From assembly GCA_937893675.1 (NCBI GenBank), contig CALBGI010000075.1, forward strand, positions 1 to 64,000: a DNA stretch of 64,000 bases, written 5' to 3'. This DNA comes from an uncultured Blautia sp. (GTDB lineage: Bacteria; Bacillota; Clostridia; Lachnospirales; Lachnospiraceae). The notes beneath the pieces are model-generated. The model was not told where the DNA came from and searched no databases. It saw nothing but the letters and a program-made list of their open reading frames with translations. Of the stretch, positions 8,007-16,414 are shown one piece after another (position 1 is the stretch's first letter; every line of letters begins with the position of its first letter). Position numbers and translations under genes: made by a program.

Positions 8007-8352
8007 GATGTTCTCCTTCCCCCTCCCCAATTTTTTCTGTTTCCTCACAGATGCCGATATATTTATGAACGCCGGACAAACGCAGCAACTTTTCCATATA
8101 GCTGCTTACATGGACAGCGCGCACACAGTCCTTCCGCATCCCAAGCGCCCGATATCGCCCCATGATCAGTCCGATCCCGGAGCTGTCCATAAAAGTCGTA
8201 TCTGCAAAATCAAAGACAATGCTTCGGATATACCGGCGGTTCATGATCCGCTCCGTCTCTCTGCGGATACAGTCGGAAGCCGGATGGTCCAGTTCCCCCG
8301 GAAGCAGCACATAAAGACAACTTCCGTCTGTCCTGAAATCAGATTCCTTCAT
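7990..8352 (-). CDS. spoIIAA: Anti-sigma F factor antagonist SpoIIAA
   Basis: A 120-residue STAS-domain protein, slightly longer at the C-terminus than the usual form. The phosphorylation site is MDSSGIGLIMGR (about residues 55-66); the first or second Ser of DSS is the SpoIIAB target and the SpoIIE substrate. The acidic and glycine/histidine-rich tail (GEGEGEHHGKHQ) overlaps the start of spoIIAB. It is the first gene of the operon, preceded by AAGGGGGATT and a sigma-H-like promoter. Confidence 0.96.
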   Translation of the reverse strand: MKESDFRTDGSCLYVLLPGELDHPASDCIRRETERIMNRRYIRSIVFDFADTTFMDSSGIGLIMGRYRALGMRKDCVRAVHVSSYMEKLLRLSGVHKYIGICEETEKIGEGEGEHHGKHQ

Positions 8353-8375
8353 GTTTAGTAATCCCCCTTATTTCC

Positions 8376-8405
8376 TGATTTTATACAAAATTTTTCAAAT
8401 CCTCT
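8376..8405 (-). promoter_or_regulatory. Sigma-H-like promoter of the spoIIA operon
   Basis: On the minus strand AGAGGATTT (8397-8405) matches the sigma-H -35 consensus RNAGGAWWW fully. After 12 bases, ATAAAATCA (8376-8384) matches the -10 consensus RNNGAATWW at most positions. spoIIA is sigma-H-dependent in Bacillus, so placement and sequence agree. Confidence 0.7.
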
Positions 8406-8442
8406 CAAAAAACGCAAAAAAGAAGATGTGCTTACGCACATC
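8406..8442 (-). terminator. Rho-independent terminator of the TPR-protein gene
   Basis: On the minus strand GATGTGC (8436-8442) and GCACATC (8425-8431) pair around GTAA and are followed by TTCTTTTTTGCGTTTTTTG. It separates the TPR/zinc-ribbon gene upstream from the spoIIA promoter. Confidence 0.85.
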
Positions 8443-8486
8443 CCCTTCTCTGAGGTTTCTCTCATGTAATTTTGTCTCTTTCCGCT

Positions 8487-9860
8487 CTATTCGTAATAGC
8501 CGTCATCTGTGCCGCCGCTTCCATCGTCGTAGCTTCCGTCGTCTGTGTAGCCGCTTCCATCGTCGTAGCTTCCGTCGTCTGTGTAGCCGCTTCCATCGTC
8601 GTAGCTTCCGTCATCTGTGCCGCCGTTTTCTTCATAGCCGGCCTCGCCCGTGCCGCCCGCTTCTGTGTCAGGCGCTTCTGTACTGGCGTCATTCTCTCCT
8701 TCTACGCTTTGTCCCTCAATTCCGGTGACTCCGGTCTCGCTGCACACAGTGTCATAAATGCCTTTCATGCTGTCCGGCAGAACATCGGCATGCACATTCT
8801 GGACAGACAACGCCGCACTGTCATATTCTCCCTGCTGCAGAAATGCATAAGCCTCCATCAACGCCTCATAGCTCGCTGTTTTCTTCTGCTCGTCTTCCAG
8901 CTGCTGCGCCTGGGTCTCTGCCATGGCATCGCTCTGCTGCACAGCGCCCTGCGCTTTGGTGAGTTCTGCCCCCTGGCTTGCCAGAGATTCACTGTAGCGG
9001 ATGATCTGATTGTTCGCCTCCCTGTAAATGCTCTGTCGGATCGCCGGGACTGCCAGAAGCCAGAGTGCCGCCGCGCCTGCCGCAATTCCGAGAAGAAGCG
9101 TTAAAAACAGCGGAAGCTTGGAATGCTCTCTGTATGCGGTGGCTGTCACACGCATTTCTCCCACCGGATTTTCGTCTTCCTGCCCGCCCTGCGCTCCCCG
9201 GAAAAATCTGCGGTTTTTCTTTTCCAGGCTGGTCGTCACACCGGTCTGCTCATCCACCTCCCGCAGAAAGCGCAGCGTCGTGGTATTGGTCTTGTCAATG
9301 CGAGCCGCCTTCTTCAGTGTTCGTCTCGCCCGGTTCCATTCCCCGTTCTTCATCTGGATCAGCGCCAGAAGATGATATCCCTTGATCAGCTTGGAGTTCT
9401 GGCTCAGGAGCTTTTTCAGCTGAATGGCGGCCATATCCTCATGTCCCTGACGGCACATAATAAGTGCATGATTGTATTTTTTGATGGTCTCGTTGATGGC
9501 CTCCAGCTTGTTCGGGTTCGCCTGAAGCTTTTCAATATACTCTGACGCAAGATTTCGGTTCGGCATCAGATTTTTGCTTATGACCCATTCGCTCAAAGCG
9601 GCAACCACTTCACCTGTCTCAAAATACACAAGCCCGAGAAGATTCCTGGCCTGAATATTCGCCTTATTGTATGTGAGACTCTGCTTCAGACAGCCGATCG
9701 CCCCCGACAGATCCCGGATACTGGCCTTTTCCAGACCTTGATTGTAATAATATTTGGAAAGATAATCTACCTTTCTCTGAATCAGCACATTGCTGCCGCA
9801 GTGCGGACAGTATTCCATATCCGCCGCAGTCAGAAAGGCGCCGCAGTTCATACAGTTCAT
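8487..9860 (-). CDS. Zinc-ribbon, TPR and single-TM protein with acidic repeat tail
   Basis: 457 residues. The N-terminus is a zinc ribbon (CMNCG...CPHCG, residues 3-22). TPR-like helical repeats follow (about 30-210; e.g. LSGAIGCLKQSLTYNKANIQARNLLGLVYFETG shows the pattern). One transmembrane segment lies near residues 249-275 (LPLFLTLLLGIAAGAAALWLL), then a Gln/Ala-rich coiled coil (about 285-330). The tail has three 12-residue Asp/Gly/Tyr repeats (TDDGSYDDGSGY type), encoded by three 36-bp DNA repeats. With no signal peptide, the zinc ribbon and TPRs are predicted cytoplasmic and the repeat tail outside. Function unknown; a scaffold or envelope-stress role is only a guess. It follows folC and a 49-residue ORF. 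Confidence 0.8.
   Translation of the reverse strand: MNCMNCGAFLTAADMEYCPHCGSNVLIQRKVDYLSKYYYNQGLEKASIRDLSGAIGCLKQSLTYNKANIQARNLLGLVYFETGEVVAALSEWVISKNLMPNRNLASEYIEKLQANPNKLEAINETIKKYNHALIMCRQGHEDMAAIQLKKLLSQNSKLIKGYHLLALIQMKNGEWNRARRTLKKAARIDKTNTTTLRFLREVDEQTGVTTSLEKKNRRFFRGAQGGQEDENPVGEMRVTATAYREHSKLPLFLTLLLGIAAGAAALWLLAVPAIRQSIYREANNQIIRYSESLASQGAELTKAQGAVQQSDAMAETQAQQLEDEQKKTASYEALMEAYAFLQQGEYDSAALSVQNVHADVLPDSMKGIYDTVCSETGVTGIEGQSVEGENDASTEAPDTEAGGTGEAGYEENGGTDDGSYDDGSGYTDDGSYDDGSGYTDDGSYDDGSGGTDDGYYE
8514..8621. repeat. Three tandem 36-bp repeats in the TPR-protein gene
   Basis: Units begin at 8514, 8550 and 8586; the first two are identical and the third differs near its end. Each encodes 12 acidic, Gly- and Tyr-rich residues, so copy-number change would keep the frame. 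Confidence 0.9.
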
Positions 9861-9872
9861 TGGTATCTCCTC

Positions 9873-10022
9873 TTACACACGCCGGTTGTTCTTCGTCTCT
9901 TTTATCATTTCCTGGAGCAGATCCAGAATGTCTGTCAGCTCGCTGTCATAAATCGCGCTCTCCGCCTCTGTCACATCGAGACAGGGCTCAAACTTTTTCA
10001 GCTCTTCCTCATAATCAATCAT
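9873..10022 (-). CDS. Small acidic protein of unknown function
   Basis: 49 residues starting at the ATG at 10022 (MIDYEEELKK), preceded by TAGGAGAAACGATC. The start overlaps the end of folC by 8 bases, and the stop lies 12 bases before the TPR gene, so all three look co-transcribed. The protein is rich in Glu/Asp and Leu, probably helical, with no membrane segment or known motif. The ORF can be extended upstream, but only inside folC. Confidence 0.65.
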   Translation of the reverse strand: MIDYEEELKKFEPCLDVTEAESAIYDSELTDILDLLQEMIKETKNNRRV

Positions 10023-11319
10023 GATCGTTTCTCCTAATTTCATCCTTGATCTCTCCCACAAGATAAAGAGAGCCCACACAAAACAGCATTCCGTCCTCGC
10101 CTTTTTTCTCCAGCGCTCTGGCAAAGGCTTCGGAGGTGTTTCCTATTGTCTCCACGTTGGAACATCCATTCTCACGGAAAATTTCTGCAAGCGCCTCTGC
10201 GGAAACCCTGCGGTAGCCGCCCACCTCCGTGACGATCACGGCGCGAAACCGCAGCTGACTGCAGATGGTACCTATCATATCCCGATAATCCTTGTCGTCC
10301 ACAGCAGAAAACAAAAGCGTCAGCGGATATTCCTCCTGAAAATGGGCTGCAGTCTCCACAAACTTGGCAACACCGTCCTCGTTGTGAGCGCCGTCCACGA
10401 TCACCCGGGGAAGCACCGTCTCCATACGCCCCTGCCAGCGGGTGTTTTTCACTCCCGCCCAAACAGCCGCTTTCGATATGGGAAGCACGTCTTTGAGCAC
10501 CTCCACGGCGGTAAGTGCCAGGGACGCATTCATCACCTGATAGCCTGCAATAAAGGGAATGGAAAATTCCATATCTCCATAATACGCATTCTCCAGAGAA
10601 AAATCAATGCCTGTACTTTTGGTCCGGTGAATATGCGCATTCTCCCGCTTCACCTCAAAAGCAGGACACCCCAGCTCCTCTGCATGCTTTTGGATCACTT
10701 CGGCTGCCCGCCGGTCATTTCCGTCGTAGATGACCGGCACGTTCGGAACCATGATCCCTGCTTTTTCCGCTGCTATTTTTTCCACCGTGTCTCCCAGATA
10801 CTGCATGTGGTCAAGACTTATGGAAGTGATCACACAGGCGATGGGATTCTCCACTGCCGTAGTCGCGTCAAGTCTCCCGCCAAGTCCGGTTTCCAGAGTC
10901 ACGTAATCCACTCCGGCCCGGGCAAAGATCACCATTCCCATGAGAAACAGCATCTCAAAATAGGTGGGATGATAGTTTCCTTCCGCAACCAGCTCGTCCG
11001 AAAGCTTTTTTACCTGCAAAAAAGCCTGCAGAAAAGTCTCATTGTCAATGTTTTCCTCATTGATCTGAAACCGCTCATTGATCTCCACCAAATGGGGGGA
11101 GGTGAACAGTCCGCAGGAATAGCCTGCCTCCCGCAGAATGGAAGTCAAAAAAGCGCAGGTGCTTCCTTTTCCATTGGTTCCGGCCACATGGATCACCTTG
11201 AACTTCTCCTGTGGGTTTCCCAGTCTCCGAAGACACTCTTTGGTATGCTCCAGGCTGTTTTTGGTTGTAAATTTCGGCGTTTCGTCAATATAAGCAACTG
11301 CTTCTTCGTAGTTCATCAT
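10015..11319 (-). CDS. folC: Folylpolyglutamate synthase / dihydrofolate synthase
   Basis: 434-residue Mur-ligase-family enzyme adding glutamate to folates (and often to dihydropteroate). ATP-binding HVAGTNGKGSTCAFL (about 44-58), FTSPHLVEINERF and ITSISLDHMQYLGDTVEKIAAEKAGI are family signatures; IVDGAHNEDGV is in the C-terminal domain. Length is normal. It has its own sigma-A-type promoter at 11343-11370. Two adjacent ATGs (11319, 11316) are both possible, behind GGTGAG. Confidence 0.95.
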   Translation of the reverse strand: MMNYEEAVAYIDETPKFTTKNSLEHTKECLRRLGNPQEKFKVIHVAGTNGKGSTCAFLTSILREAGYSCGLFTSPHLVEINERFQINEENIDNETFLQAFLQVKKLSDELVAEGNYHPTYFEMLFLMGMVIFARAGVDYVTLETGLGGRLDATTAVENPIACVITSISLDHMQYLGDTVEKIAAEKAGIMVPNVPVIYDGNDRRAAEVIQKHAEELGCPAFEVKRENAHIHRTKSTGIDFSLENAYYGDMEFSIPFIAGYQVMNASLALTAVEVLKDVLPISKAAVWAGVKNTRWQGRMETVLPRVIVDGAHNEDGVAKFVETAAHFQEEYPLTLLFSAVDDKDYRDMIGTICSQLRFRAVIVTEVGGYRRVSAEALAEIFRENGCSNVETIGNTSEAFARALEKKGEDGMLFCVGSLYLVGEIKDEIRRNDHD

Positions 11320-11342
11320 TTTTTCTCACCAGGTTTAGTTTT

Positions 11343-11370
11343 ATTATATATGAGCGGTTAAAGATGTCCA
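11343..11370 (-). promoter_or_regulatory. Sigma-A promoter of folC
   Basis: On the minus strand TGGACA (11365-11370) and TATAAT (11343-11348) are 16 bases apart, 24 bases before the folC start. Confidence 0.65.
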
Positions 11371-11409
11371 GTACCAATCGTGCTCTTTTATCCGACAATT
11401 TTAACCGCT
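11353..11409. repeat. Inverted repeat spanning the folC promoter spacer
   Basis: AGCGGTTAAA (11353-11362) lies between the -35 and -10 boxes of the folC promoter, and its exact reverse complement TTTAACCGCT lies at 11400-11409, on the stop codon of the upstream sulfatase gene. The 37-base gap and missing T-run make a terminator less likely than a paired binding site. Confidence 0.45.
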
Positions 11410-13420
11410 ATTCTTTCGTAAGCTGCCAGGGGCTGCCTTTTAGAACTGCATATACCGCTCTGTCATAGCTTTTCGACAACGCTTTTCGTGTAGGGCTGTT
11501 GCTTCTCTGATGCACTGCAATCCGGTCAAAATCCTGAAGCTCCCTTCCCGTGATCATCAGCGTTGTGGGATTGAGATAAATGGTATCATACCATTCTCCG
11601 TTGATCTGCACCTGACTGGAAGGCGTAAAGTTTGTTCCGTTTATGTAGTAGGTGTGCTCTTCCTCAGAAATCAGCTCCATGGAATCCAGTGTCACATCAT
11701 AAAGACCCAGCGTCATTTTTGTACGCTTGAACGGATTCTTTCCGCCGTAGGCATAACGGTCACCGTAAAGAAGGTCATACTGAAGCGTTTCCAGATCCAC
11801 CTGGTAATTCTTCGTATTGCGCCTTGCCTGATGGTAACGGAAAATGGTTCCCTCGTGGATTCCCACCCGGTCCAGAACCTCCGCTGCAATCTGGTATGCC
11901 GACAGGTTCACATCCTTTTCCTCCAGGCCAAAATTGTCCCAGATCACATACTGGGTCTGGAAAAGGTAACGGTTCTCCACATCCTCCACCTTCAAGTCCA
12001 TTGTGGGAAGATGATCTCCGTACAGCACCAGCACCACGTCCTCCGGATATTCCGAAAGTGTTTCCACCAGATCCTTGATAAAGTTGTCCATCTCCCGGAT
12101 CTCATTCACATAGTATTCCCATTTATAGTTCTGCTCTTCCGTCGGAGAACCGGACACGGTAATCTCCGGATCCTCAAGAATGGGCTCCGTAGGATAATCC
12201 CCATGCCCCTGAACCGAAATGGTATACACATAATCCTTTTCCTCTGTGGCATCCAGGCATTTTACAATTTCCTCTGTAAGAATGCCGTCCTTCACCCAGC
12301 CAAGGGCATTCTGCTCATCCTCTCTCGGCATATATTCTTCCGAGGTAAAGGAATCAAAGCCCAGATTTGGAAAAATGCTCTTGCGCCCGTAAAAATTCGC
12401 CTCATTATTGTGGATGGCATGGGTCGCATAGCCCAGTTCTTTCAAAACATACGGCGCACTCTCGCAGGTGGTCTCTTTGAGGATGCTTTTGTAGGGATAT
12501 TCTCCCGGGCCGAAATAATGCATACTCATACCGGTGATGCTCTCAAACTCTGTGTTCGCGGTTCCCGCTCCAACAGAGGGCACTTTAAAATATCCGGAAG
12601 AATACTCATCCATCAGCTTTCGGAAGGTGGGAATGGGATCCTCGGAAATCTCCAGATAATTCACAAGCTCCGGGTCAAAAAAGGATTCCAGCTGAACAAA
12701 AATAATGTTCGGATGCTCCTTCTCTGTAGTCTCCGGCAGATGCTTCTCCGTCCTTTGGATACGCTCAATTTCCTCCTCCGAGTAATCCCTGGGGCATCCG
12801 ATCCCTGTATTGAAAACCGTGGTTGCCAGACAGTAGGGGTATCCATAGTCCTCGTAGGCAAACGCAATGTTTCCAAAATAGTTGGAAAGGACCCGTTTTT
12901 CCAGGGCAAGCTGCGTGATGCCTCCGAACGCCACAAAAGCGGCCAGGACCAGCGGAATATTATAGCGGTATTTCAGAGGACCTTTGTATTTCGGCCCCCT
13001 GATCAACAGCACCAGAAGCCCCAGCACAGCCGCGCCGATGATGATACATGCGATCACCACTCCGGCTGGCGGCAGATATTTTTTCATGATGCTCAGACCG
13101 TCTGTAAGCATGTGAAGATCCGGCCCGGTAAAGGGTGTCACTCTCGCGGAAAGGATAATTCCGTTTACTGCTCCCAGAAGCAGCCAAATGCCGCCGATGA
13201 GACAGCGCAGAAACACTCTGGAACGAAACAGATACACCACCAGCATGGTGACAAAAATAAATCCCGCATTGTAGGCAAACACCAACGGCTTGTCTGTCAT
13301 AAAGGTCCAGGCCTCGACAAAGGAATGCCGGCTGATCGCCTCAATGAAAAAATACAGGACTGCGCATCCAATGGCCTGAAGGATCAGGGAAATCTTGTTG
13401 CAAAAGCTGCTCAACTTCAT
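11408..13420 (-). CDS. LtaS-family membrane sulfatase-fold protein (phosphoglycerol transferase-like)
   Basis: 670 residues. The N-terminal third has about five transmembrane segments (residues 10-180). The extracellular alkaline-phosphatase-fold domain begins near IIFVQLESFFDPE (metal ligand Glu). The nucleophile Thr is in GTANTEFESITG, and further metal ligands are in SVQGHGDYPTE and YGDHLP. These match lipoteichoic-acid synthase and related enzymes. A beta-rich C-terminal extension (about 560-670) follows. It starts 12 bases after valS with TAAGGAGCGG before it, so it is probably in the valS transcript. It may polymerise glycerol phosphate or decorate another envelope polymer; the exact product is uncertain. 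Confidence 0.88.
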   Translation of the reverse strand: MKLSSFCNKISLILQAIGCAVLYFFIEAISRHSFVEAWTFMTDKPLVFAYNAGFIFVTMLVVYLFRSRVFLRCLIGGIWLLLGAVNGIILSARVTPFTGPDLHMLTDGLSIMKKYLPPAGVVIACIIIGAAVLGLLVLLIRGPKYKGPLKYRYNIPLVLAAFVAFGGITQLALEKRVLSNYFGNIAFAYEDYGYPYCLATTVFNTGIGCPRDYSEEEIERIQRTEKHLPETTEKEHPNIIFVQLESFFDPELVNYLEISEDPIPTFRKLMDEYSSGYFKVPSVGAGTANTEFESITGMSMHYFGPGEYPYKSILKETTCESAPYVLKELGYATHAIHNNEANFYGRKSIFPNLGFDSFTSEEYMPREDEQNALGWVKDGILTEEIVKCLDATEEKDYVYTISVQGHGDYPTEPILEDPEITVSGSPTEEQNYKWEYYVNEIREMDNFIKDLVETLSEYPEDVVLVLYGDHLPTMDLKVEDVENRYLFQTQYVIWDNFGLEEKDVNLSAYQIAAEVLDRVGIHEGTIFRYHQARRNTKNYQVDLETLQYDLLYGDRYAYGGKNPFKRTKMTLGLYDVTLDSMELISEEEHTYYINGTNFTPSSQVQINGEWYDTIYLNPTTLMITGRELQDFDRIAVHQRSNSPTRKALSKSYDRAVYAVLKGSPWQLTKE

Positions 13421-13431
13421 CTTACCGCTCC

Positions 13432-16089
13432 TTACTTCTTCTCAAGCTGATTCAACTGTACGTTTACCTTTTCTTTCATTTCTCTGTATTTCTGAAGCTT
13501 TTCTTTTTCTGCCGCAACCTTGGCTTCCGGCGCCTTGTTTACAAAATTGGGATTGCCCAGCATTCCCTCGCAGCGGGCGATTTCTTTTGTGAGACGTTCT
13601 GCTTCTTTCGTGAGACGCTCCAGTTCTTTTTCCCGGTCAACCAGATCCTCCAGAGGAAGATATACCACCGCGTTGGAAACCACAACAGAGACCGCGTCCT
13701 CGCCGATACCGCTCTTATCTGCCTGAACATGGATCTCTTTTGCCAGGGCAAGATTTACAAAGGATTTTGCGCATTCCTCATACATGCGGCAGATTTCCTC
13801 GTTTTTGCCCACAATGTAAAGGCTGGTCCTTCTGTTCTGCGGAACGTTCATCTCGGTGCGGATATTGCGGACTCCGCGCACTGCCTCCTTAAAGCTTTCG
13901 ATCGCAAGCTCTGCCTCAGAGAAGCATCTGTCCTCGCGGTACTCCGGCCAGGAGGAGATCATGATCGATTCCTCTTCCGGCATCAGGGTGCAGAAAATCT
14001 CTTCCGTAATAAACGGCATGAAGGGATGGAGAAGCTTCAGTCCTTCGGTCAGCGCAGTGCGGAGTGTCCACAGAGCCGCGTTTGCAGCCTCCGGATTTTC
14101 CTCCGCTTTCCACAGGCGAACCTTGGCAAGCTCAATATACCAGTCGCAAAGCTCATCCCACAGGAAATCGTAAACCTTCTGTACGGCAATGCCAAGCTCG
14201 TATTTGTCCATATTCTCCGTCACCTCACGGATCACCGTATTGAGATGAGAAAGGATCCATTTATCCTCCGCGTCAAGCACATCCAGGCTCTTCGGCTCAG
14301 TCACGGTCTTGCCCTCCAGATTCATCATAATGAAACGGGACGCATTCCAGATCTTGTTGGCAAAATTCCGGCTGGACTCCACGCGCTCCCAGTAGAAACG
14401 CATATCGTTTCCGGGTGCGTTTCCGGTGATCAACGTCAGACGCAGCGCGTCTGCGCCGTATTTGTCGATCACTTCCAGCGGGTCAATGCCGTTGCCCAGA
14501 GACTTGCTCATCTTGCGACCCTGAGAATCCCGCACAAGACCGTGGATCAGTACATGATGGAAGGGTGCTTTTCCGGTCTGCTCCAGCGCGGAGAATACCA
14601 TGCGGATGACCCAGAAGAAAATAATGTCATAGCCGGTCACCAGCACGTCTGTGGGATAGAAATATTCCAGTTCCGGTGTTTTTTCCGGCCAGCCCAGCGT
14701 GGAGAAGGGCCACAGAGCAGAAGAAAACCAGGTATCCAGAGTATCCTCGTCCTGATGGAAATGAGTGCAGCCGCATTTCGGGCATTTCTCCGGCATTTCC
14801 GCCGCAACCACAACCTCGCCGCACTCCTCGCAGTAGTAAGCCGGGATCCGGTGTCCCCACCAGAGCTGTCTGGAAATACACCAGTCACGGATGTTTTCCA
14901 GCCAGTGAAGATAGGTTTTGTCAAAACGCTGGGGCACAAATTCCAAATCTCCCTGCTCCAGAGCCTTGATCGCTTCTTTTGCCATTTCGCCCATTTTTAC
15001 GAACCACTGCGGCTTGATCATGGGTTCCACGGTCGTTCCGCAGCGGTCATGGGTTCCCACGCTGTGGCTGTGAGGAACCACCTTTACCAGAAGTCCCATC
15101 TCTTCCAGATCCTGAACCATCGCCTTTCGGGCCTCATAGCGGTCCATGCCCGCATATTTTCCGCCCAGGGAGTTGATGGTCGCATCGTCGTTCATAATGT
15201 TGATCTCCGGCAGATTGTGGCGGCGTCCCACCTCAAAGTCGTTGGGGTCGTGTGCCGGGGTGATCTTCACACAGCCGGTACCGAACTCCTTGTCCACATA
15301 TTCGTCTGCAATGACCGGAATCTCACGATCCGTCAGCGGAAGCTTCAGCATTTTTCCGATCAGATCTTTGTATCTTTCGTCCTCCGGATTCACAGCGACC
15401 GCCGTGTCACCCAGAAGGGTTTCCGGACGTGTGGTGGCAATCTCCACAAAACGGCCTTCTTCTCCCACAATAGGATAATTGATGTGCCAGAAAAAGCCGT
15501 CCTGGTCCTCATGCTCCACCTCTGCGTCGGAAATGGAGGTCTGGCATACCGGGCACCAGTTGATGATGCGGGAGCCCTTGTAGATATAGCCTTTTTCGTA
15601 CAGGCGGATAAATACCTCCTGCACTGCCTTGGAGCAGCCCTCGTCCATGGTGAAACGCTCACGCTCCCAGTCCGCAGAAGCGCCAAGCTTCTTCAGCTGA
15701 TTGATGATCTTTCCGCCGTACTCCTCTTTCCATTCCCAGGCATGCTTTAAAAATTCCTCGCGGCCGATCTCGTTCTTGTCAATGCCCTGAGATTTCAGTT
15801 TTTCGATCACCTTTACCTCTGTGGCGATCGCCGCGTGGTCCGTACCCGGCTGCCACAGCGCCTCATAGCCCTGCATTCTCTTGAAACGGATGAGGATATC
15901 CTGCATGGTCTCATCCAGCGCATGTCCCATGTGAAGCTGTCCGGTTACATTGGGCGGCGGCATCACAATGGTAAACGGCTTCTTGTCCGGATTTACCTTG
16001 GCATGAAAGTAGCCGTTGTCCATCCATTTCTGATACAGACGTTCCTCAATTCCTTTTGGGTCGTAAGTTTTTGCAAGCTCTTTGCTCAT
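13432..16089 (-). CDS. valS: Valyl-tRNA synthetase
   Basis: 885-residue class I aminoacyl-tRNA synthetase charging tRNA-Val. The HIGH motif is PPPNVTGQLHMGHAL (about 45-59) and the KMSKS motif is GRKMSKSLGNGIDP (about 527). A zinc-type cluster CEECGEVVVAAEMPEKCPKCGC sits near 417-438. The C-terminal coiled-coil arm (LERLTKEAERLTKEIARCEGML) is present. Start behind TTAGGAGGAAATT. Transcription is controlled by the T-box leader directly upstream. Confidence 0.98.
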   Translation of the reverse strand: MSKELAKTYDPKGIEERLYQKWMDNGYFHAKVNPDKKPFTIVMPPPNVTGQLHMGHALDETMQDILIRFKRMQGYEALWQPGTDHAAIATEVKVIEKLKSQGIDKNEIGREEFLKHAWEWKEEYGGKIINQLKKLGASADWERERFTMDEGCSKAVQEVFIRLYEKGYIYKGSRIINWCPVCQTSISDAEVEHEDQDGFFWHINYPIVGEEGRFVEIATTRPETLLGDTAVAVNPEDERYKDLIGKMLKLPLTDREIPVIADEYVDKEFGTGCVKITPAHDPNDFEVGRRHNLPEINIMNDDATINSLGGKYAGMDRYEARKAMVQDLEEMGLLVKVVPHSHSVGTHDRCGTTVEPMIKPQWFVKMGEMAKEAIKALEQGDLEFVPQRFDKTYLHWLENIRDWCISRQLWWGHRIPAYYCEECGEVVVAAEMPEKCPKCGCTHFHQDEDTLDTWFSSALWPFSTLGWPEKTPELEYFYPTDVLVTGYDIIFFWVIRMVFSALEQTGKAPFHHVLIHGLVRDSQGRKMSKSLGNGIDPLEVIDKYGADALRLTLITGNAPGNDMRFYWERVESSRNFANKIWNASRFIMMNLEGKTVTEPKSLDVLDAEDKWILSHLNTVIREVTENMDKYELGIAVQKVYDFLWDELCDWYIELAKVRLWKAEENPEAANAALWTLRTALTEGLKLLHPFMPFITEEIFCTLMPEEESIMISSWPEYREDRCFSEAELAIESFKEAVRGVRNIRTEMNVPQNRRTSLYIVGKNEEICRMYEECAKSFVNLALAKEIHVQADKSGIGEDAVSVVVSNAVVYLPLEDLVDREKELERLTKEAERLTKEIARCEGMLGNPNFVNKAPEAKVAAEKEKLQKYREMKEKVNVQLNQLEKK

Positions 16090-16104
16090 AATTTCCTCCT
16101 AAGA

Positions 16105-16356
16105 TAAAAAAATGACGCCCCTCACACGTTTGTGTGAAGGGCGATGATCATCGCGGTACCACCTTCATTATGCGAAAAAGCCTTCGCACATCTTAACTCC
16201 CTTAACGCGGGACTGACGGAAAGACTTACTGATTTTTCAGTCTTCCGGCTCCGAAGCTACCTTCTGCTGTCTTTTCACCAAAGCACCTTTCAGCCTGCGG
16301 ATGCTTCTCTCTGCGGGGCCAACAGCATACTCCTCTTCTTCTGTGCCGTTATTCTG
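16105..16356 (-). promoter_or_regulatory. T-box riboswitch leader of valS with terminator
   Basis: This stretch without a gene (16090-16414) holds a tRNA-sensing T-box. The diagnostic T-box AAGGTGGTACCGCG is at 16152-16165 on the minus strand. It is followed by the terminator hairpin with arms CGCCCTTCACAC and GTGTGAGGGGCG and a run of seven T (16105-16143). Stem I with AGAGAG and GCTGAAAGG elements lies upstream. GTA at 16258-16260 (in GAAGGTAGC) is the best candidate for the valine specifier codon. Uncharged tRNA-Val should favour the antiterminator and switch valS on. Confidence 0.93.
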
Positions 16357-16362
16357 GCTTCT

Positions 16363-16391
16363 ACTATAATGAAATTTTATTTTTTTGTCAA
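16363..16391 (-). promoter_or_regulatory. Sigma-A promoter of the valS T-box transcript
   Basis: TTGACA (16386-16391) and TATAGT (16363-16368) on the minus strand with a 17-base A/T-rich spacer. Confidence 0.8.
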
Positions 16392-16414
16392 GACAAAGTG
16401 CCCCGATTTCACAT

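Noticed and set aside
6847..8358. A 503-codon plus-strand frame opposite the spoIIA operon
   Set aside because: All three opposite-strand genes carry full sporulation motifs; the antisense translation has none.
8514..8621. Regularly repeated DNA that could suggest CRISPR
   Set aside because: The 36-bp units are directly adjacent without spacers and lie in frame in a coding tail; no cas genes are near.
16090..16414. Hairpins upstream of valS as a tRNA or other RNA gene
   Set aside because: The T-box motif, terminator and position identify a T-box leader; no cloverleaf with a CCA-type end is seen.
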